From Effrenium voratum (taxonomy: Eukaryota > Sar > Dinophyceae > Suessiales > Symbiodiniaceae), in the NCBI GenBank assembly GCA_963377175.1, contig CAUJNA010003499.1:365321-429320 (forward strand): a DNA stretch of 64,000 nucleotides, read 5' to 3'. Shown one piece after another: positions 47,213 through 61,100 of this stretch. Both the position numbers and the translations under genes were made by a program. Under the pieces are notes generated by a model. The model ran no database searches. It saw only the letters and a list, made by a program, of their open reading frames with translations, and had not been told where the DNA came from. Numbering within the stretch: position 1 is the stretch's first letter; each line of letters begins with the position of its first letter.

Positions 47213-49996
47213 GACGCACAGGCGCACGCACGGCCCGAGTCGCCGCCCCACCCCGCAACCCTTCCTCCGCCCCACGCTCCCCCCCGGCCAGCTCTGCCGC
47301 AGTGGCAAAGCGCTGGTGCTGCTGCTCCACCAGCTGCGGCAGGTGCGCCATGAAGCCACCTCTTCAGCACGCACTCGCAAGAGAAACTTGAAAATAATCG
47401 CAGGACTGCTATGATTCACGAGCCAAAGCCACTGGAAAGCACGCCACACCCAATGGCCTGACGCAGAGCACTCGATGCCCACGGAGCCCAGGCGCAAGGC
47501 GCCATTGATCTCAGTGCTCTCTGCAAAACTCAAGTCCTGATCGTCTTGAGCATATCTCCATAAAATATTGAAAGCACGAGGTCAGCCACAGCGAAATGTC
47601 GAGTTTGGAGCTGAAGTCCAAGCAGCGCGGCAGGGCTTCCAGCGCAGCTGCGACAGCTGCTCAAGGCGGCAGGTGCCGTAGCCGATCCTGCGGTGCCCGC
47701 ATTAGTGGGCGTGATTTGGTCTGGATTCGAAAACGCCGTGGCCGGCCCCCTTCCTGCATTATGCCTCCGTGATCCAAGGAGAACAGGCACCCTTGTGATG
47801 CTGGGGCCGTGCAGCCGAGGATCTTGATGCCATAGGAGATGGAACCCGATCCGAAGCACCTGCGCAACTCTGAGAACAATTGATCAGCAGGGGAGCCACA
47901 TTTACAACAGGCAAAAGGCCCACACTTCAGACCCAGTCTGAGTCGGAAAGCAACTAGATCAATGCAAAAATGCCTAGATGCCTGATCCGAGCAGTGCCAG
48001 ATGCTTCTGCCAACGCGCCACCAGTCCTACCACTGGCCTCGAGACAAAGGGCACCGCAGGACGGCCGTGCTGCCAGAAGCCATCGTAGATCTGACCAGAA
48101 TTCATAGCTGGTAAGAATTCAGAACGGGCTGTGAACTGCATTATCAAAGGAGTGGCTACTCTTACTACTGGTAAATATACATCGGAGCACAATTGCTACG
48201 GTTGTTTTCCGGCCAAGCATGCCAGTCACAGGAACAATGTAACAAGAAGAGTGACAAAATAATGCTGTTGCTTGGGCGAGAACGATGATGTCAATGTGGG
48301 ATTCTACAGACATCTGTGATTCTGGTCGCTCCAACATGATGTCGCCCTCGCCAATATTGGAAGAACAAGTCTCAAAAGGAATGGTCAGCTGTGCTTCAAC
48401 ACGGTCCTAAATGGAAAATTCGATCGCTCAATGGGCTCCGTTTCACTGTATGCACATCTCTCAAGCCATCAGCCCCTCAACTGATGGTCGGACTCCGTGT
48501 TGTATTGGAGGAGCGATCAAGTATTGCATTGGAGGAGCAATCAAGACATATCCCAATGACAGACATGTTCACATCACCTGCTGCAAAGAGACCCCGCCTT
48601 CCCTTTCAATTTGCTTCTAGACTCTGAATTGGTGGCCTGGAAATGGCTTGGCGCCACATAAAGGAAGCCACTGCCCAAGCAAAGCACCAACCAGGCCCTC
48701 AAACCCCCCTGGTAGTAAATATGACAACCAATTATTGCTTGGCATAAAAAGAATGGCAACGTTACCCCGTGCAACTGGACAGGCAAGATGCCGACTCACA
48801 GCAACCTAAAACAATAAATCTAAGCAGCTGGTAAAAATAAAGAGCTCCCCCTTGCTCGTTGCTCGTGGACCCTCACTGAAGCGAGCATGGAAGCTCCCAC
48901 TTCCAATGCACAATTGCGACTTTCCAAGGGTGACATACACAATAACAAAAGCAGCAAGTGCAGTAGCGGCATCCAACCAACCAACCAATCATCACGCAAC
49001 TAGCCAGGCAGCCAGCCAGCCAGCCAACCAAGCAACCAAGCAAGCAACCAGGCAAAACATGCAAGCGAGTCAAGCAAGCCATGAAACAAGCAGGCAAGAG
49101 AAAGGCCTCTCTGTGAAAAGCTGCCAAAAGAAGAGAAAAGAAAAAATGGCCTCGCCGTGGTAGGCGTCCCCCTGCCACAGACCCTTGCCATGGGGCTGCC
49201 GATGTAGGTCCTCCCATTCTGCAAGTGTTGGTGTCTGTTGTGACAATGCGTGAAGGGCGGTCTGCGGGGTTGTCGTGGGGGAACCCTCAAAAATGGGTGG
49301 GTCTTCTTGATTGCTCTTGAAGCAACCAAAAGAAAACCCCCAAACAACCTTGTAGGTATGTCTTACCCTCAAAAGAGACTCATTTGGGCCGAGAGAAGCA
49401 AGCCCCGCTGCAATTCTGTAGTAAGGAAGCCGAAGAAAACTCAGGTTTGTCCTCCCAACTGACAGGCCCCCCTGCCCATGTTTGACCATCGCTCAAAATC
49501 AATAGTGGCGAATCCCAGAGCCATTTTCTGAACGTGTCGTGAAGACTTGTATGTGCGCCGAGGCCTTCCCTGAGAACAAAACTGAGCCACAACCACGCCC
49601 AGGACACCCAGGAATACCGCAGGTGCACAGGATTTGGGCTGTTATTGAAGATCAAGGCAAGATCTAAAGTGGAGGCCTCAAATGAAAGACAGCGCGAGCA
49701 AAAATATGATTTTGTCCTTCAGAGTTTGAGTTCGCTCGGAAGTGACTGAGCGGAACCTGCAAAGCTGGCCTGCAAAACTTAGAATTCCAACTCTTGAGTG
49801 GGACAAGATAAAATGTCTCCATCCATCCATCCGCAAATCAGAATGCTTGAGCGTGAGAATAATTTAGGATTCAGGAAAGAGTGATGATGGTCCAGTTGTT
49901 CACCTCTTGTCCGTAAGCTTACAGTATGTCTATTTCTGCCAAGACCATCCTTTCGCACCAGCTCACAGCACAGCCAGCTCCCAAGCCCCCGCCCAC
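47213..49996. other. Region with only weak exon candidates
   Basis: Two minus-strand stretches look coding. About 47735-47860 (ISYGIKILGCTAPASQGCLF) follows a TTGCGCAG acceptor-like site. About 47550-47650 (LDFSSKLDISLWLTSCFQY) is the second. Neither is assigned to a family. A tandem 20-mer (ATTGGAGGAGCRATCAAG) occurs at about 48508-48547, and CCAACCAA/CAGCCAGC repeats at about 48975-49055. Confidence 0.35.
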
Positions 49997-50090
49997 CTCA
50001 TCGCCAGTGTACTTGAAGTGCCTCCGGCGCACCGAGCAGCATCCGTTGGGCAAGTAGCTGTAGCCCTCCCTGAGCAGCCAGGCATCAACC
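49997..50090 (-). CDS. Exon of an unrecognised protein
   Basis: The minus strand shows an acceptor with a T-run (TTTTTTGCAG), then about 31 codons (VDAWLLREGYSYLPNGCC, then SVRRRHFKYTGDE), then the donor GTGGGC. Both splice sites are canonical and codon use is GC-rich like the other host exons. No family is recognised. It may belong to the same gene as the membrane exon near 50.97-51.06 kb. Confidence 0.5.
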
Positions 50091-50289
50091 CTGCAAAAAA
50101 CAGCGGGTCGCCTGTTCCAGGGGGTGTTTCCCACAATCCCCTGAAATGCCAGGTCTTCTTTGGGTCTCCCCTGAAGCAACCTAGGATTCTGACCTGTCCT
50201 TTGGGAGGGCAAAGACAGACGTTTAATAAGCTCAGGTGATATCCCCAACAGCAGGCGGTGCTCTATTAGTGCTCGCACCACCCCGCAGC

Positions 50290-50375
50290 CCTCGCAGAAC
50301 CTCGTGGAATCGTGGACTCCTCGTGGAACCCTCGTGGAACCCTGGTGGAACCCTCGTGGAACCTTACCTCAGGGC
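50290..50375 (+). repeat. CTCGTGGAACC minisatellite
   Basis: About seven units of 11-12 bp (CTCGTGGAACC and variants with GGTGGAACC) in tandem. Confidence 0.85.
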
Positions 50376-50968
50376 CGCCCCGGACCACCCCGGAGCCTAT
50401 CTGGGCTGAGACCCCAAAGCTTTCAGCTGTTGGGGAAGAAGGAGATGAATACGGAGAAGACTGCATAGTGGATTGCAACAAAGCAGAACCTGTTCTTCTC
50501 TAACATACTAGTCGCATTTGTAGAGACATCCTTTACAGAGCTCATGATTTCATCTGAAACAGCGAGTTTTGAACTGAATCTGAGAAATTCAGCGAGCTTT
50601 GCGCCCCTGCCGTCGATGAAGCGTGTCGCCCAGCCCCGCGTGCCTGCGCCGGGAAGGCCTTACGCGCCAGAAGAAGCGTAGCGCCAGGGTGTTGTGGCAG
50701 TGCATCGCCTGGACTTGTGGGGGCGCCAGTTTGTGGCCGGGAGCGTCAAAATTAAGAGCCCTTTTGGGACCCCCTTTGGCAGCCTTGAGCAAGGGGCTAT
50801 GTTTTGCCCTCCCATGTGTTGTGGCTTGCCGGTTTATCAAGTCAATGTCGAGCTCCTTGTGGATGATGTGCGAGAAACTAGAAAGGAAATCAAGTGAGGG
50901 TGCGACAGTCACGTCTGGAAATCCCATGAAGCCAATCCAGACCCCTGCAGCCACACATTTGCCCAGGT

Positions 50969-51064
50969 GCCAGCCAAGGGTAGATCTTCTGCATCCAGAA
51001 CCAAATTACCAGCGTGATTGCCTCCAGTGTCAGGAAAACGGACAGGACGATCTCCTCCTCGAGC
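50969..51064 (-). CDS. Exon with a membrane segment, protein unrecognised
   Basis: Minus-strand reading EEIVLSVFLTLEAITLVIWF, then WMQKIYPWL: an acidic lead, about 20 hydrophobic residues, then aromatic/basic residues, like a single membrane helix. It follows an AG (CTCGAG) and may end at a GC donor (CTG|GCACC). Borders are tentative. Confidence 0.4.
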
Positions 51065-51539
51065 ACATGAGATTGGGGGGCAACGACATTGTACAATGAC
51101 GAAACCAACAGCGCCATTTTGTTTGACCTACAAACAAGATGGACTTCCAGACATGCTCAAAAAACATGTTGGTCTCCAGCGCAACCCAACACAATGCCAA
51201 GTTACAGTCAGTTGACTTCTCCTCACCTATGAGGCGGCAGTTGAAAGGGAGGAAACTGCGGCACGGTCATGGAACGGATATCTTTCCATGGGCATGCATG
51301 AGGCACCTGTCATACCCGCAGAGCATGCCGCCGTTTAATTCCTACACCTTGCCGTGCATTGAATGCGATTTGCAACGTGGAACATGTTGGACCTCTCCGC
51401 ACAGCGCCAGCAGTACGAACGAACGTCAGACCACGGTGGCAGCAAACGCACAGTCGTCAAAATACACTATGGTGAGTGACAGGGGTGTGTGAGAGAAGGC
51501 CTTGGTGGACAAGAACCTTTTTTCCTGACCCTGGTGGCA

Positions 51540-52350
51540 GCAAGGAGGGAGGGAAGATTCATTAATACATCCATTCATGGATGGATAAATTCATAGATGG
51601 ATAGATGTATAGATGCATAGACACATGCGTACACACATGCATAATGCGTATCGATGTATCCATCCATCCATGCATCTACAGCTGTGCGTCTATGTATAAC
51701 TCTAGTTATATATATATATATATACTATGTATGCATCTGCGTATGCATCTGCGTATGCATCTGTGTATGTATGATGTATGTCAACCTGCATCACGGACCG
51801 CATGCATGTATATGTCTATGTATCTATGTATCCATGCAGCCATGTGTCTGTGTGCTTTTGGCCGGCGCTATCTGTGCGTATATGTAGCTATAAATCTACG
51901 TGTATATATATATATATATGTGTCTTTGCATCTATGTATCTATGTATTGTGCAGCAACCCATCCATGTCTCTGGGTATCTATGTATTTATGTATCTAGGC
52001 AGCTAGGTATCTATCTATGTGTACATGTATGTACGTAAATAGGTTAGCAGGCAGGCGCGTAACATATGTATGTTGGTACTTGTGTGTATGTCAATGTGTA
52101 GATGTGTGCACTGTAGGTAGGGATGTGTATGTATGTGCTGGGTCTCTCTCTGTCTTTGTCTGTCTCTGTCTGTCTCTGTCTCTGCGTCTCTGTGTCTCTG
52201 TGTCTCTCTCTCTCTCTCTCTCTGACTCTGTCTCTGACTCTGACTCTGTCTCTGACTCTGTCTCTGACTCTGACTCTGTCTCTGACTCTGTCTCTGTCCC
52301 TGTCTCTGCCTCTGTCTCTCTCTCTCTGTCTCTCTCTCTCTCTCTCTATG
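51540..52350 (+). repeat. GGATAGAT / TATGTATC / CTCTGACT degenerate repeats
   Basis: Begins with CATCCATTCATGGATGG-type units, then TATG/TATC/TGCATC units and two short (TA)n runs, then CTCTGT and CTCTGACT units at about 52140-52350. It leads straight into the second copy of the 42.4-kb cassette. Confidence 0.9.
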
Positions 52351-53298
52351 TCTGTATGTCTGTATAACTGTATGTCTGTAACTGTATGTCTGCATGTCTG
52401 TATCTACGTGTCTTTGTCTATGTATCTACGTATCTACATATCTACGTAGTTATTACGTATTTACGTACCCACGCATCTATGTATCGATGTATCCGCGTAT
52501 CTATGTATCGATGTATCTATCTAGCTATGGTATGTGTGTGTGTGTGTGTGTGTTTAGGTGTGTACGTGTGTGTGTGTGTGTCTGTGCGCCTGTATCTGTA
52601 TGCATAGTATCTGTATGTCCATGTGTATGTATAGTTGTATGTGTATGCGTATGCGTATGTGTGTGTACGTGTATGCGGGTACGTATGTATGTGTCTACGC
52701 CTATGTCTATGTATATGTATGTGTATATGTATATGTTCAAGCACGTGTGTACGCATGTACATGTATGTATATGTGTGTATATGTGTGTACATGAATGTAT
52801 AAGTATGTAAATGTATGTATATGTATGTATATGCATGTATACGTATGTGTATGCATGTGTATGTATGTGTATGTGTATATGCATGTACGTGTATGTGTAT
52901 ATGCATGTACGTGTATGTGTATGTACCTGTGGATGTACATGCAAATGTACATGTACATATATCTGTGCGTGCTATCTATGTCTGTACGTATGCAGGCGTG
53001 TAGGTAGGCATATAAGTGGGTAGGTAGGTAGGTATGAACGTTGTTTACTTGTCCATGTACCAACCTATGCATCTATCTATCCATCTAGCAATCTATCCAT
53101 CTATCAATCTATCCATCTATCCATCTGCCCATCTATCCATCTATCCATCTATCCATCTATCCATCTATCAATCTATCCATCTGTCCATCTGTCCATCTAT
53201 CAATCTATCCATCTGTCCATCTGTCCATCTATCCATCTATCCATCTATCCATCTATCCATCTATGCATCTATGCATCTATCCATCTATCCATCTATGC

Positions 53299-53333
<35 letters not shown>

Positions 53334-53626
53334 CGTCTGTCAGTATTGCTTGCTTCATTTGATTATGTATTTCTTTATTTGTATCTTTATTTCTTTCTGT
53401 CTGTCTTTCTTTATTATTTATTTCTATCTGTCTTTCTTTCTTTCTTTCTTTCTTTATGTCTGTCTTTCTTTCTTTATTTATGTCTATCTTTCTTTCTTTC
53501 TTTCTTTCTTTCGTTCTATCTTTATTTCTTTCTTTTCCTTTTCTTTTCTTTTCTTTCTTTCTTTCTTTCTTTCTTTCTTTCATTCTTTCTTTCTTTCTTT
53601 CGTTCTGTCTTCTTTCTTTCTTTCTG

Positions 53627-53670
<44 letters not shown>

Positions 53671-53700
53671 GTTTGTCTTTCTTGCTTTTTCCTTTCCTTC
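52351..53700 (+). repeat. TATG/TATC repeat cassette, second copy, with CTTT tail
   Basis: Matches 42390-43290 in order and in many exact stretches: TGTCTGTATAACTGTATGTC, CATATCTACGTAGTTATTAC, the CATGTACATGTA segments, the (CCATCTAT)n block and the TTGCTTGCTTCATTTGATTA junction. After about 53385 both copies enter CTTT repeats, which differ. The flanks before 52350 do not match. Confidence 0.92.
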
Positions 53701-53781
53701 TATCAAATCTATGAATCGATGTGTGCGTCTATGCATGCACACATGCAGCATACTAGTATAACTAGTATATATGTGCTTCGC

Positions 53782-56328
53782 TTATTTGCTTCCTTTCATC
53801 TGTCGGCCCATCGCCAAGATAGGAAGGCTTTTTTCAGGGATCCAGCAAATCCCTGACCCCAAGAGGTCAATCTCCACTCTCTTTTGAACTCCCAACACCC
53901 AGAAAACACGTTGCAAACGACGGGCTCGGATCCGCGACTCTCCGAAACCGCGAGGCGTCAGCCAAGTCTCCTGCACCGTGAGCCAAGTCTGTGGGGCCGG
54001 CGGCACTGGTCCGCCTCGCAGGCACATGGCTCTGCGAAGGAATCCTGGGAATGAGGGGTCCCACACAGCCCAGACTGCACAAAAGGTGCTTCGGCTTTGC
54101 CTGAACAAAGCGCACAAAGTAAAATTGAAAGTGCTGACGCGTGCCAAAAGGTGAAACCGCCCCTTGGGGCTGCCTTGCACTGAAAGGCAGCTGAAGGAGG
54201 GTTCGGAGAAATATTGGGCATGGGCCACTCTTTGAACCCCATGCCTTTGCAGGGCGCTGGTGGCTCGTAAAGCCATAGCTCCCAAACCACCAAGAGCCTT
54301 AGCTGAGTCCGCTTTCAGGGGGCAACCGCTTTGCAGATTTCCAGACATATGCTGAGAGCTCAAACCAGCAAACGCTACAACTCAAAGGAGATGATTCAGA
54401 ACAGGCGTGCTTGACACCCTCCGATCAGGCCACCTGATGTCAGGACACAATCTGCCAGAGGGATAGAACGCTTGTGGCTGAAATGGCCAAAATCGCCATA
54501 TGTCGTCGATGCCCGTTGGTGCTTGCCTTGAGATGAACCAAAACAAGCCAAACAGAAACCGAAAGAAAAGGATAAGGAAAACACCATAAACTCAGGGCAG
54601 GTCTGTTTCTTTTGAGGCCCGCTCGCTGTTCATCGTCTGGAAGCCAACATGCAAAAAAGTAGCGATTGACATGAGCTGTCATCCGCATATCGGAGCCTCT
54701 GGCATCTCTTTAACCACAAAACTTGGAAGGTTTAGCTCGCCAGCCCGCCTTCATACTCACGCTGACACTTGCCAAGTGGCGCGATCCACGTCTTGCCCCA
54801 CATCAACGGCAGGTTGTCCTGCACTGTAGCTGACCTGACAGCTAGTTTTTGTTCAACTCTCTTTTTTTCCAGAGCCCTTCCGGCTCCTGTCCACATGTCA
54901 AGGCCTGTCAAATGCACGTCTGACCAAGTACTGGTGGGATATGTTTTGCTCACAGCGCAGATCTGCCGAATACACGTCTGTTGTTTTTCTTATCGCATCA
55001 GCGCAAAACCCCGCTGACCCACTTGCCCCCCGAATTGCCTGTAGACGCTGAGGGCAAAAATGCCGAGGGTCATAAGCACCGGCAGTGCCAGGTAGCTGAG
55101 CTTCTGCGGGCAGGAAATCTTAGCAGACATCACACTGGGAAAAGAATTGCAAAAGCCGTAAGGCAAAAAAATGCTTTCTTTGAGTGAGGGCGACCAAAAG
55201 AGAATACCAGTCCCCCCCCCCAGTTTGGCAAGCGAACGCACAGACCTTGGTTTGCCTAAACGGCTTCCACTCCAGAAACCTTGTTCGAGGAAACCAACTC
55301 ATATAACATAATGGGGCGTCAGTCACAGACCGCAAAGCAAACCCCCTTTCGCAAAGCAAAACATGGTGAAAAGCCAGCAATCACACTAACTGTCCCTTGG
55401 ACTCATGCTCTGGCCCTGGTTCAGGAGCACCAGTGTGCTTCCCCAACCCTGTTCCCGCCAGATCAGAAACATCACAGCCAAAGCACGTCATGGTTGTCTC
55501 CATTCACATCGCCTACAGCGTATCATGGCTTTACAGTTAGGTCGCTCCCAAGACCTTGAGATCAACTCAGATCGCTAAATCTCGGAGAAGCCCAAGTGAC
55601 TCGTCCATAACTACAGGCGGCACATCAAATACGCCAAGCCAAAGCAAATGGCTCGGCGATATGGACAGGGCTCTAGCTGCATCAGTGAAAGCAGCGTTGT
55701 ATGAAAGGACTGTTGAAACATGACAATTCCCCGCATGTCCAAGCACCAACGAATCCGCATCCGCGTAAGCCAGATGCTTGGGACGAAACCACGCCTTACC
55801 CCCCCCCCCCTCCTCCTGGGGCGGGCCCAGCAGCCGGGACCGCAACTGTGCCACGCCATAAAGCGCGAAGCCTGGGAAAGAGTTGGCCATGTGTGGGGGG
55901 CTCGCATGAGGAAAATTCGAACCCTGGTTGGAGGATTCATGACTAATCCAAGGTGATGCAGTGGTTCCACCTGGCGTTTGGTTCCCCCAAGTATTTCTTA
56001 GCTTCTTACTCCCCCAAGTTCAACAAGCAGGATGTGTCATCTACGGAAGTTCGGGATACTTGGCCTGGAAATGGTGTCCCGCCCAAGAGCTCCCACTTAT
56101 GAAGCCCTGAAGGTGTGGAATGCCTCAATCTCGCGCTTTTAAGGTCCAGTGCCACTTCCTCATGGGTTTCAGAGCCTAAGAGTTGCGTCCCAAATAGACT
56201 TACTATGGCTGGGAGCCTCCCACTTACTCACCCCACCCGCAGGGCCAGGCCTAGGAACATGGCCACCTCTGAGAAGGCGGACCACACGCCCCGTGCCACC
56301 TGCCTGGCCGCCGTGCGAGCTCCTTGTG
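53782..56328 (-). CDS. Split gene for an unrecognised membrane protein (partial)
   Basis: Three to four minus-strand exons. 55023-55103 has strong sites (CCTGCCCGCAG acceptor, GTGGGT donor) and encodes [20 protein letters not shown] plus YRQFGGQ, one membrane helix. 54761-54818 has acceptor GTGCAG and donor GTGAGT and encodes [19 protein letters not shown]. The two join in phase 0. A possible terminal exon runs from 54074 (after TTTTGTGCAG) to a stop at 53782 and continues the phase ([15 protein letters not shown] and on, about 97 codons). Upstream, 56230-56328 ([22 protein letters not shown]) looks like another membrane-helix exon next to GTGAGTAAG, but its last codon also meets a TGA, so it may belong elsewhere. 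No family recognised. Confidence 0.42.
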
Positions 56329-58110
56329 ATGTGTTTGTTGGAAGTCACTGTTTACAAAATGGAGTGGGAAGCTTCAGTACTCCTACACTAAAGGGTGCAA
56401 TATTTTTGACCAATCAAGCCTGGCCAAGTAGGATCATGATGGTAAGCGGTCAGATCCCCGAAATCTTCCCAAACCCATCGCTTCCCGCCCCCTAACCCGC
56501 GTCAGGTGCTCAACACCTGCCCTGAAGCGGGCCCCAGTTCCTCTCACCTTCACCCAGCCTCAGCCCTCAAGTTCCAGGCAATAACTTTCCCTGCAGCCCA
56601 CTGCTCAGCCCAGCCCCAGCATCATTTGCTCAAGCCCCGCATTGGCCGCGGCCGGGCGGCCCGCAGCGTTTACAATAACATGACACACGGCCGGAGATCC
56701 GTTAAGGGGAAGGCACGCCGCCTTATGGCGCGCGGTTGAGTTGGTTCGCGCGTTCAGCAGGGGAAGGACTACAGAAAGATATCCTGGCAGTGCTTCGTGG
56801 AGGGCGCCCAGAAACTTCTCAGTTTGCGCTGAGTCTGTATGGGTTTCTAAACGTCAGGGCTTGGAAGTGACAGTCCATGACTCCGTAGATTGAGCATGTC
56901 ATCCAGCAACAGAACAACGAACTTTTGGAATCGTTCTTCTAGAAAATCGACTGGCCAATTGCAAGGGTACAAGCAACAAAAAGGCTTTCCGCGGCTTTCC
57001 AAAACACCAAAGCATATTGGAACTGTTCCTGCAAGAAACCATTGTGCATTGAGGCCAAAAGATCAGCAAGATCCTTGACCCTGCACTGACTGTCAAGCAC
57101 TTGAAGAGTCATCCTGTGCTGGTTTCCTATCCCGCTTTCCATGAGTACTGGTCGTGTTCACCGCACACTCCTGTGAGGGTTCCTGTTTGAGGCTTGGGCC
57201 AACCACAACTGTGGTGCCCTTCCGCCTCAAACACTTCCTGCACTTCCCAAGACCTGCCTGCCGTAGGCCTGACGCTGCTGCCTTCGGGCCTTCGGCCGGC
57301 ATGCCAATGTCAGTGTGGTTTCATTGCACCTCATCAAAGGGCCTTCCTGCACGAAAAAAGACATCCATTCTTCTGGAGGTTGGACAACTGCCTTTGGCAT
57401 GGCGTTACGTCCATCGAAAGGTTGAAAGATACAGGAAGTGGGCTAATGAAGAATACAGGTACGGCAAGACTATTAGTATTAGTGAAAATGTGTGTGGTAG
57501 CTACTTCTCGCACTTTGAACATCTCTCTTTCATCAAATGCGGAGTGGTTCCAAACATGTATGAACCCTACAATCAGCTTTCACCATCGTGGGTTTCAACG
57601 CGACTGCATCGATCTGCCAATGTGCAGCAGGGGGATCGCGAAGATCCTAAGAAAGTGCTCCTTTTCATGCAGTGAGTCGCGGACAAGTTGCCCTGAACCT
57701 CCTCAAAATGGTTGCTTTCCGTTAATGTTCAAGTGGTGGCTGAGCGCTTTGTAGTTCCGAGTGAAAGTTCTCTCGGACTGGGTCGCCTATCCACCCTCTC
57801 AAGCACATGTCGGCATGTAGTATAGGCTGGCGTCGGGCGCACCCTAAAGGCGCATTGGAACATCCCACAGAAATGCAAGGTAAGCCTCAAGTGAAACACG
57901 TTGCCCCTTCAGCGGATTCTCGGAGCAACCTGTCAGTAAGTGTTGTCGGGTGCACACTGTTCGGCTTTGTAACCAACAAAGAACTTTCACACCAGTTGTT
58001 CAAAAATACATACACTGCTATTCAGATTGGTGCGTGAACTGCGGTGAAGTCCTGGTTTGCGCCGTTCAAAGCTGGCGTCAATGTCAATTGCAGCTTACCC
58101 GTGCATCCAA
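56329..58110. other. Sequence without secure features
   Basis: Unique sequence. A basic minus reading at about 57195-57290 (KCRKCLRRKGTTVVVGPSL) looks partly coding but has no clear exon borders. The rest shows nothing recognisable. Confidence 0.35.
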
Positions 58111-58114
58111 TCCG

Positions 58115-58185
58115 AAGCAGTCCCAGCCTCCATGGCAAAGAAGGAGCCGCGCAGCTCCTCCTCGAGGCCATACCAAGCCTGAGAT
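58115..58185 (-). CDS. Possible exon, protein unrecognised
   Basis: Minus-strand reading AWYGLEEELRGSFFAME follows CATCTCAG and precedes GCTGGG, which would be a GC donor. Composition fits a real exon, but 20-odd codons are not enough to name a family. Confidence 0.35.
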
Positions 58186-61100
58186 GCAGAGTGGGACCAG
58201 ATTGTCATGAGACGAGAACCCTCCATTGGCAGAACTTGGATCCCTCATGTTAACGGCCTCAAGACTGCGCGCCTTCTTAAGCGCAGAGAGTTCAACCTGA
58301 CTCGTCATTCGTTCGGGTTATGTAGGAAGGGTGACAGGTGTCACGCCTCATGTCGAGCAAGCAAGCCTTTCAGTTGAATTGGGCCCTGCCAGGGCGCAGT
58401 GAGCCAGTCAGGTAAAGGACTGGAGCCCGTCAAAACAAAATGCTGGAAAGACTCGGCGCTTTGCAATGATATTTGTAAGGTTGCTGCTGTTTGATTTGAG
58501 GGATTTGTTGCCGCGGTTTCCTGACCTTTGCTTGATGCATCATGGCATTACAGTGACCAGCGAAAGTGGAACGTGTGCTCAGTTGCGGGGTTGGGTTTGT
58601 GCGCATGCCCAGATCGGCACATCCTTACCACTGCAACCCGCGTCTAGCCCAGGGGTCGCAAAGACTCCTGGCTTGTCGGGAGCGGAGCACGAACCAATGC
58701 ACAGTGCCGGGCTCACGTGAAGAGACCCCAAATGACCGAAGTGATGATCCGACACCCTTTGGCCAAAGTCTGAGACCCCCATCCCGGGGAGATAGACCAG
58801 GTCTCCGAGCCCTGTCGGGCTCCAGCACACGCACGTCGGACATGGCGAGAACGCCGGGTCTTTTGCTGGCTGAAGGTACATCTCATATCTCAGCCGGCAA
58901 TTCTGTTCACCGCTCTGAAGGGCTCCATGCGACAGCGCGCTGGTAACAAAACGCCTGAACCAATGGTTCCATTCAGGGCTGGGCTTTGCTGGCACTTTTG
59001 GTTTGCTTCCTCTTGCAGATGTCCAAATAACCAAAGATCGCTGATGGCTCAGGTGGTCACTGCTGGAGAGGCTCCATCACCTTTTCCCTGACATACCTCA
59101 TGTCAAAGTACTTCCAGCTTCACGAGCACTTTGGCTCGGGCTTTGGCTGGGTGGGAGCAATGCGCTGCGGATGCCATGGGCGCTCGTCGGTTGTGCTGGG
59201 TGGCGCAGGATCTCATTCATCCTTTGTTCATAAACAAGAATTCAGTCCGGCGTTTGCTGTATTGGCTCACTCTAAATCAAGCAAGCAGCGCACTTGAATG
59301 CTCGCAACAAAACCTGCCTCAGTTGGGTTCGTGCCCAGCAATTGAAATACTGAGGCGCACCCCAAGTGATGAATCCCCAACCTTAAAAGATGACGCGCGT
59401 TGAGCTCATTTATGCCTACGTAGCAAAATGGGGTGGGGCTGCATTTTTGGAGTTGATCAACATGAATCCAAGCCTTCAGAGTGGTCTCCAGGTTTGACAC
59501 AGACATCATGTTGTCTTATCAGGCCTTCCAACTGCACCCGAAAAGACTCACAACGACCCCTGCACAAAAGTTGTGCGGTCTGTGTGCGAATCTAGACTCC
59601 GAGGTCCCCTAGAACAAAAGAATCCTCGGTTCATCATTGAGTCGAATTGAAAGCAGCGAGCTAGGAGGCGATAGCCCTACACCAGCAGCCTGCTTCCGCC
59701 CATCAAGGCTGCCATTGCACCTGTGATTCCATGCGGCAGTTCACGCTCGATCATGGACCTACTAAACTACTGAAGACTCAGCTCCTAAAGGGCTGCCGAT
59801 GTCAACCAGAAACGCAAGAAAGCCCAATGACCTCGCCGCGCGTTAGCTTTCTTTGAGGAGTTGCATCGTTTGCAAGTGTTGAAACAAATTCCAGCATTGG
59901 CAGGTCTCATCATAATGCTACCCACTAAGACGCTTCCAGCTTGAAGGACTTTACGAATGTCAAGAGCGGTTCTCACTACTGCACAAATGTTCAGAAGGAA
60001 TGAAAGACGGGAACTAAGTGACCACTATTGTCCACCAGGCTTTGTGAAACCCAGGGAAGGGGGGCTTCGCGCATGTCGTTTGCGCATGAATGATGACTGG
60101 CCATGTGTACATGACAATGCAATTGTCACAACATCAATGCTTGACTGATCTTGTTTGAGGGCAGAGCTGTGGATGGCAATCAAATCAAATGTGAAGGAGA
60201 AGCTTCGGTGTTCTCTTCCAATCTGCCCCACAAGCAAAACTGGAGCAGGAGACAGCTGATTGCTTCCTGCTCTTAGCGGGGAAAAAAGGCTGGCAATTGG
60301 AGGCGCTGTCAAGTGGAAGGGAAGTGTCTCATGAAGTTCAGCAACGCGGCGATGTGTGGCGCACATCGAAAAGTGTGTTTTACTTTCCATCTTTATTCTT
60401 TGAATAAGATGTGTTGCGGAGTTCGGCTCCTGCAGCACATCTCTGAAAAAACTTGCCCCGCACACTCGAACCAAAAAGCCAGGGAGCCAAACATTAGAAA
60501 GGAAAAGCAAGATGCTCAGGAAAAAGATACGCTTGCCGTACCACTTCCCTCCAAACCATGCTACTTATCATTGTTGCTATTTTGCTGGTGTCTTCAAGTT
60601 GCTTTGGCTTTTTGGGTAGAAGGCTTTTAACAGGTGCTTTGCACTTTTGAATATACTGCTCAGATACTGGTGCTCAAATTGCTTAAGCAAATTCAGCACT
60701 ATTGGGATTCCTGGAAAACAAAGAATACCAAAGCGAAACAAGGAAAAGCAAAAACTCTCACACACACATGGTGTACTCGCAATTATGTTTGTTGTTGTTT
60801 CTTTCTCGACGTCGTTGGGCCTGGTAGGCTTTTTGACCTTTGCTCCGCGGTCGAATGCAGAGAGCAAGGGGTCTTTGGCAGAAGCCTGCAACTCCTCAGA
60901 CCCGGCTGCGCATTTACGCCAAGGCCGAACTTGTCCCTGGAAAAGATGGACAAATTGAAACAAACGATGAAGCGACCGACCTTCATGGCCTGAAAGGCAA
61001 AGAATGAACTTCGTAGCAAAGACCATGGGCACCCTGAGGCGCAGGTATCAAGAGGCACAGCTATGGCGCTGGCACGCGCCAGGAGATTGGCAGGTAACTC

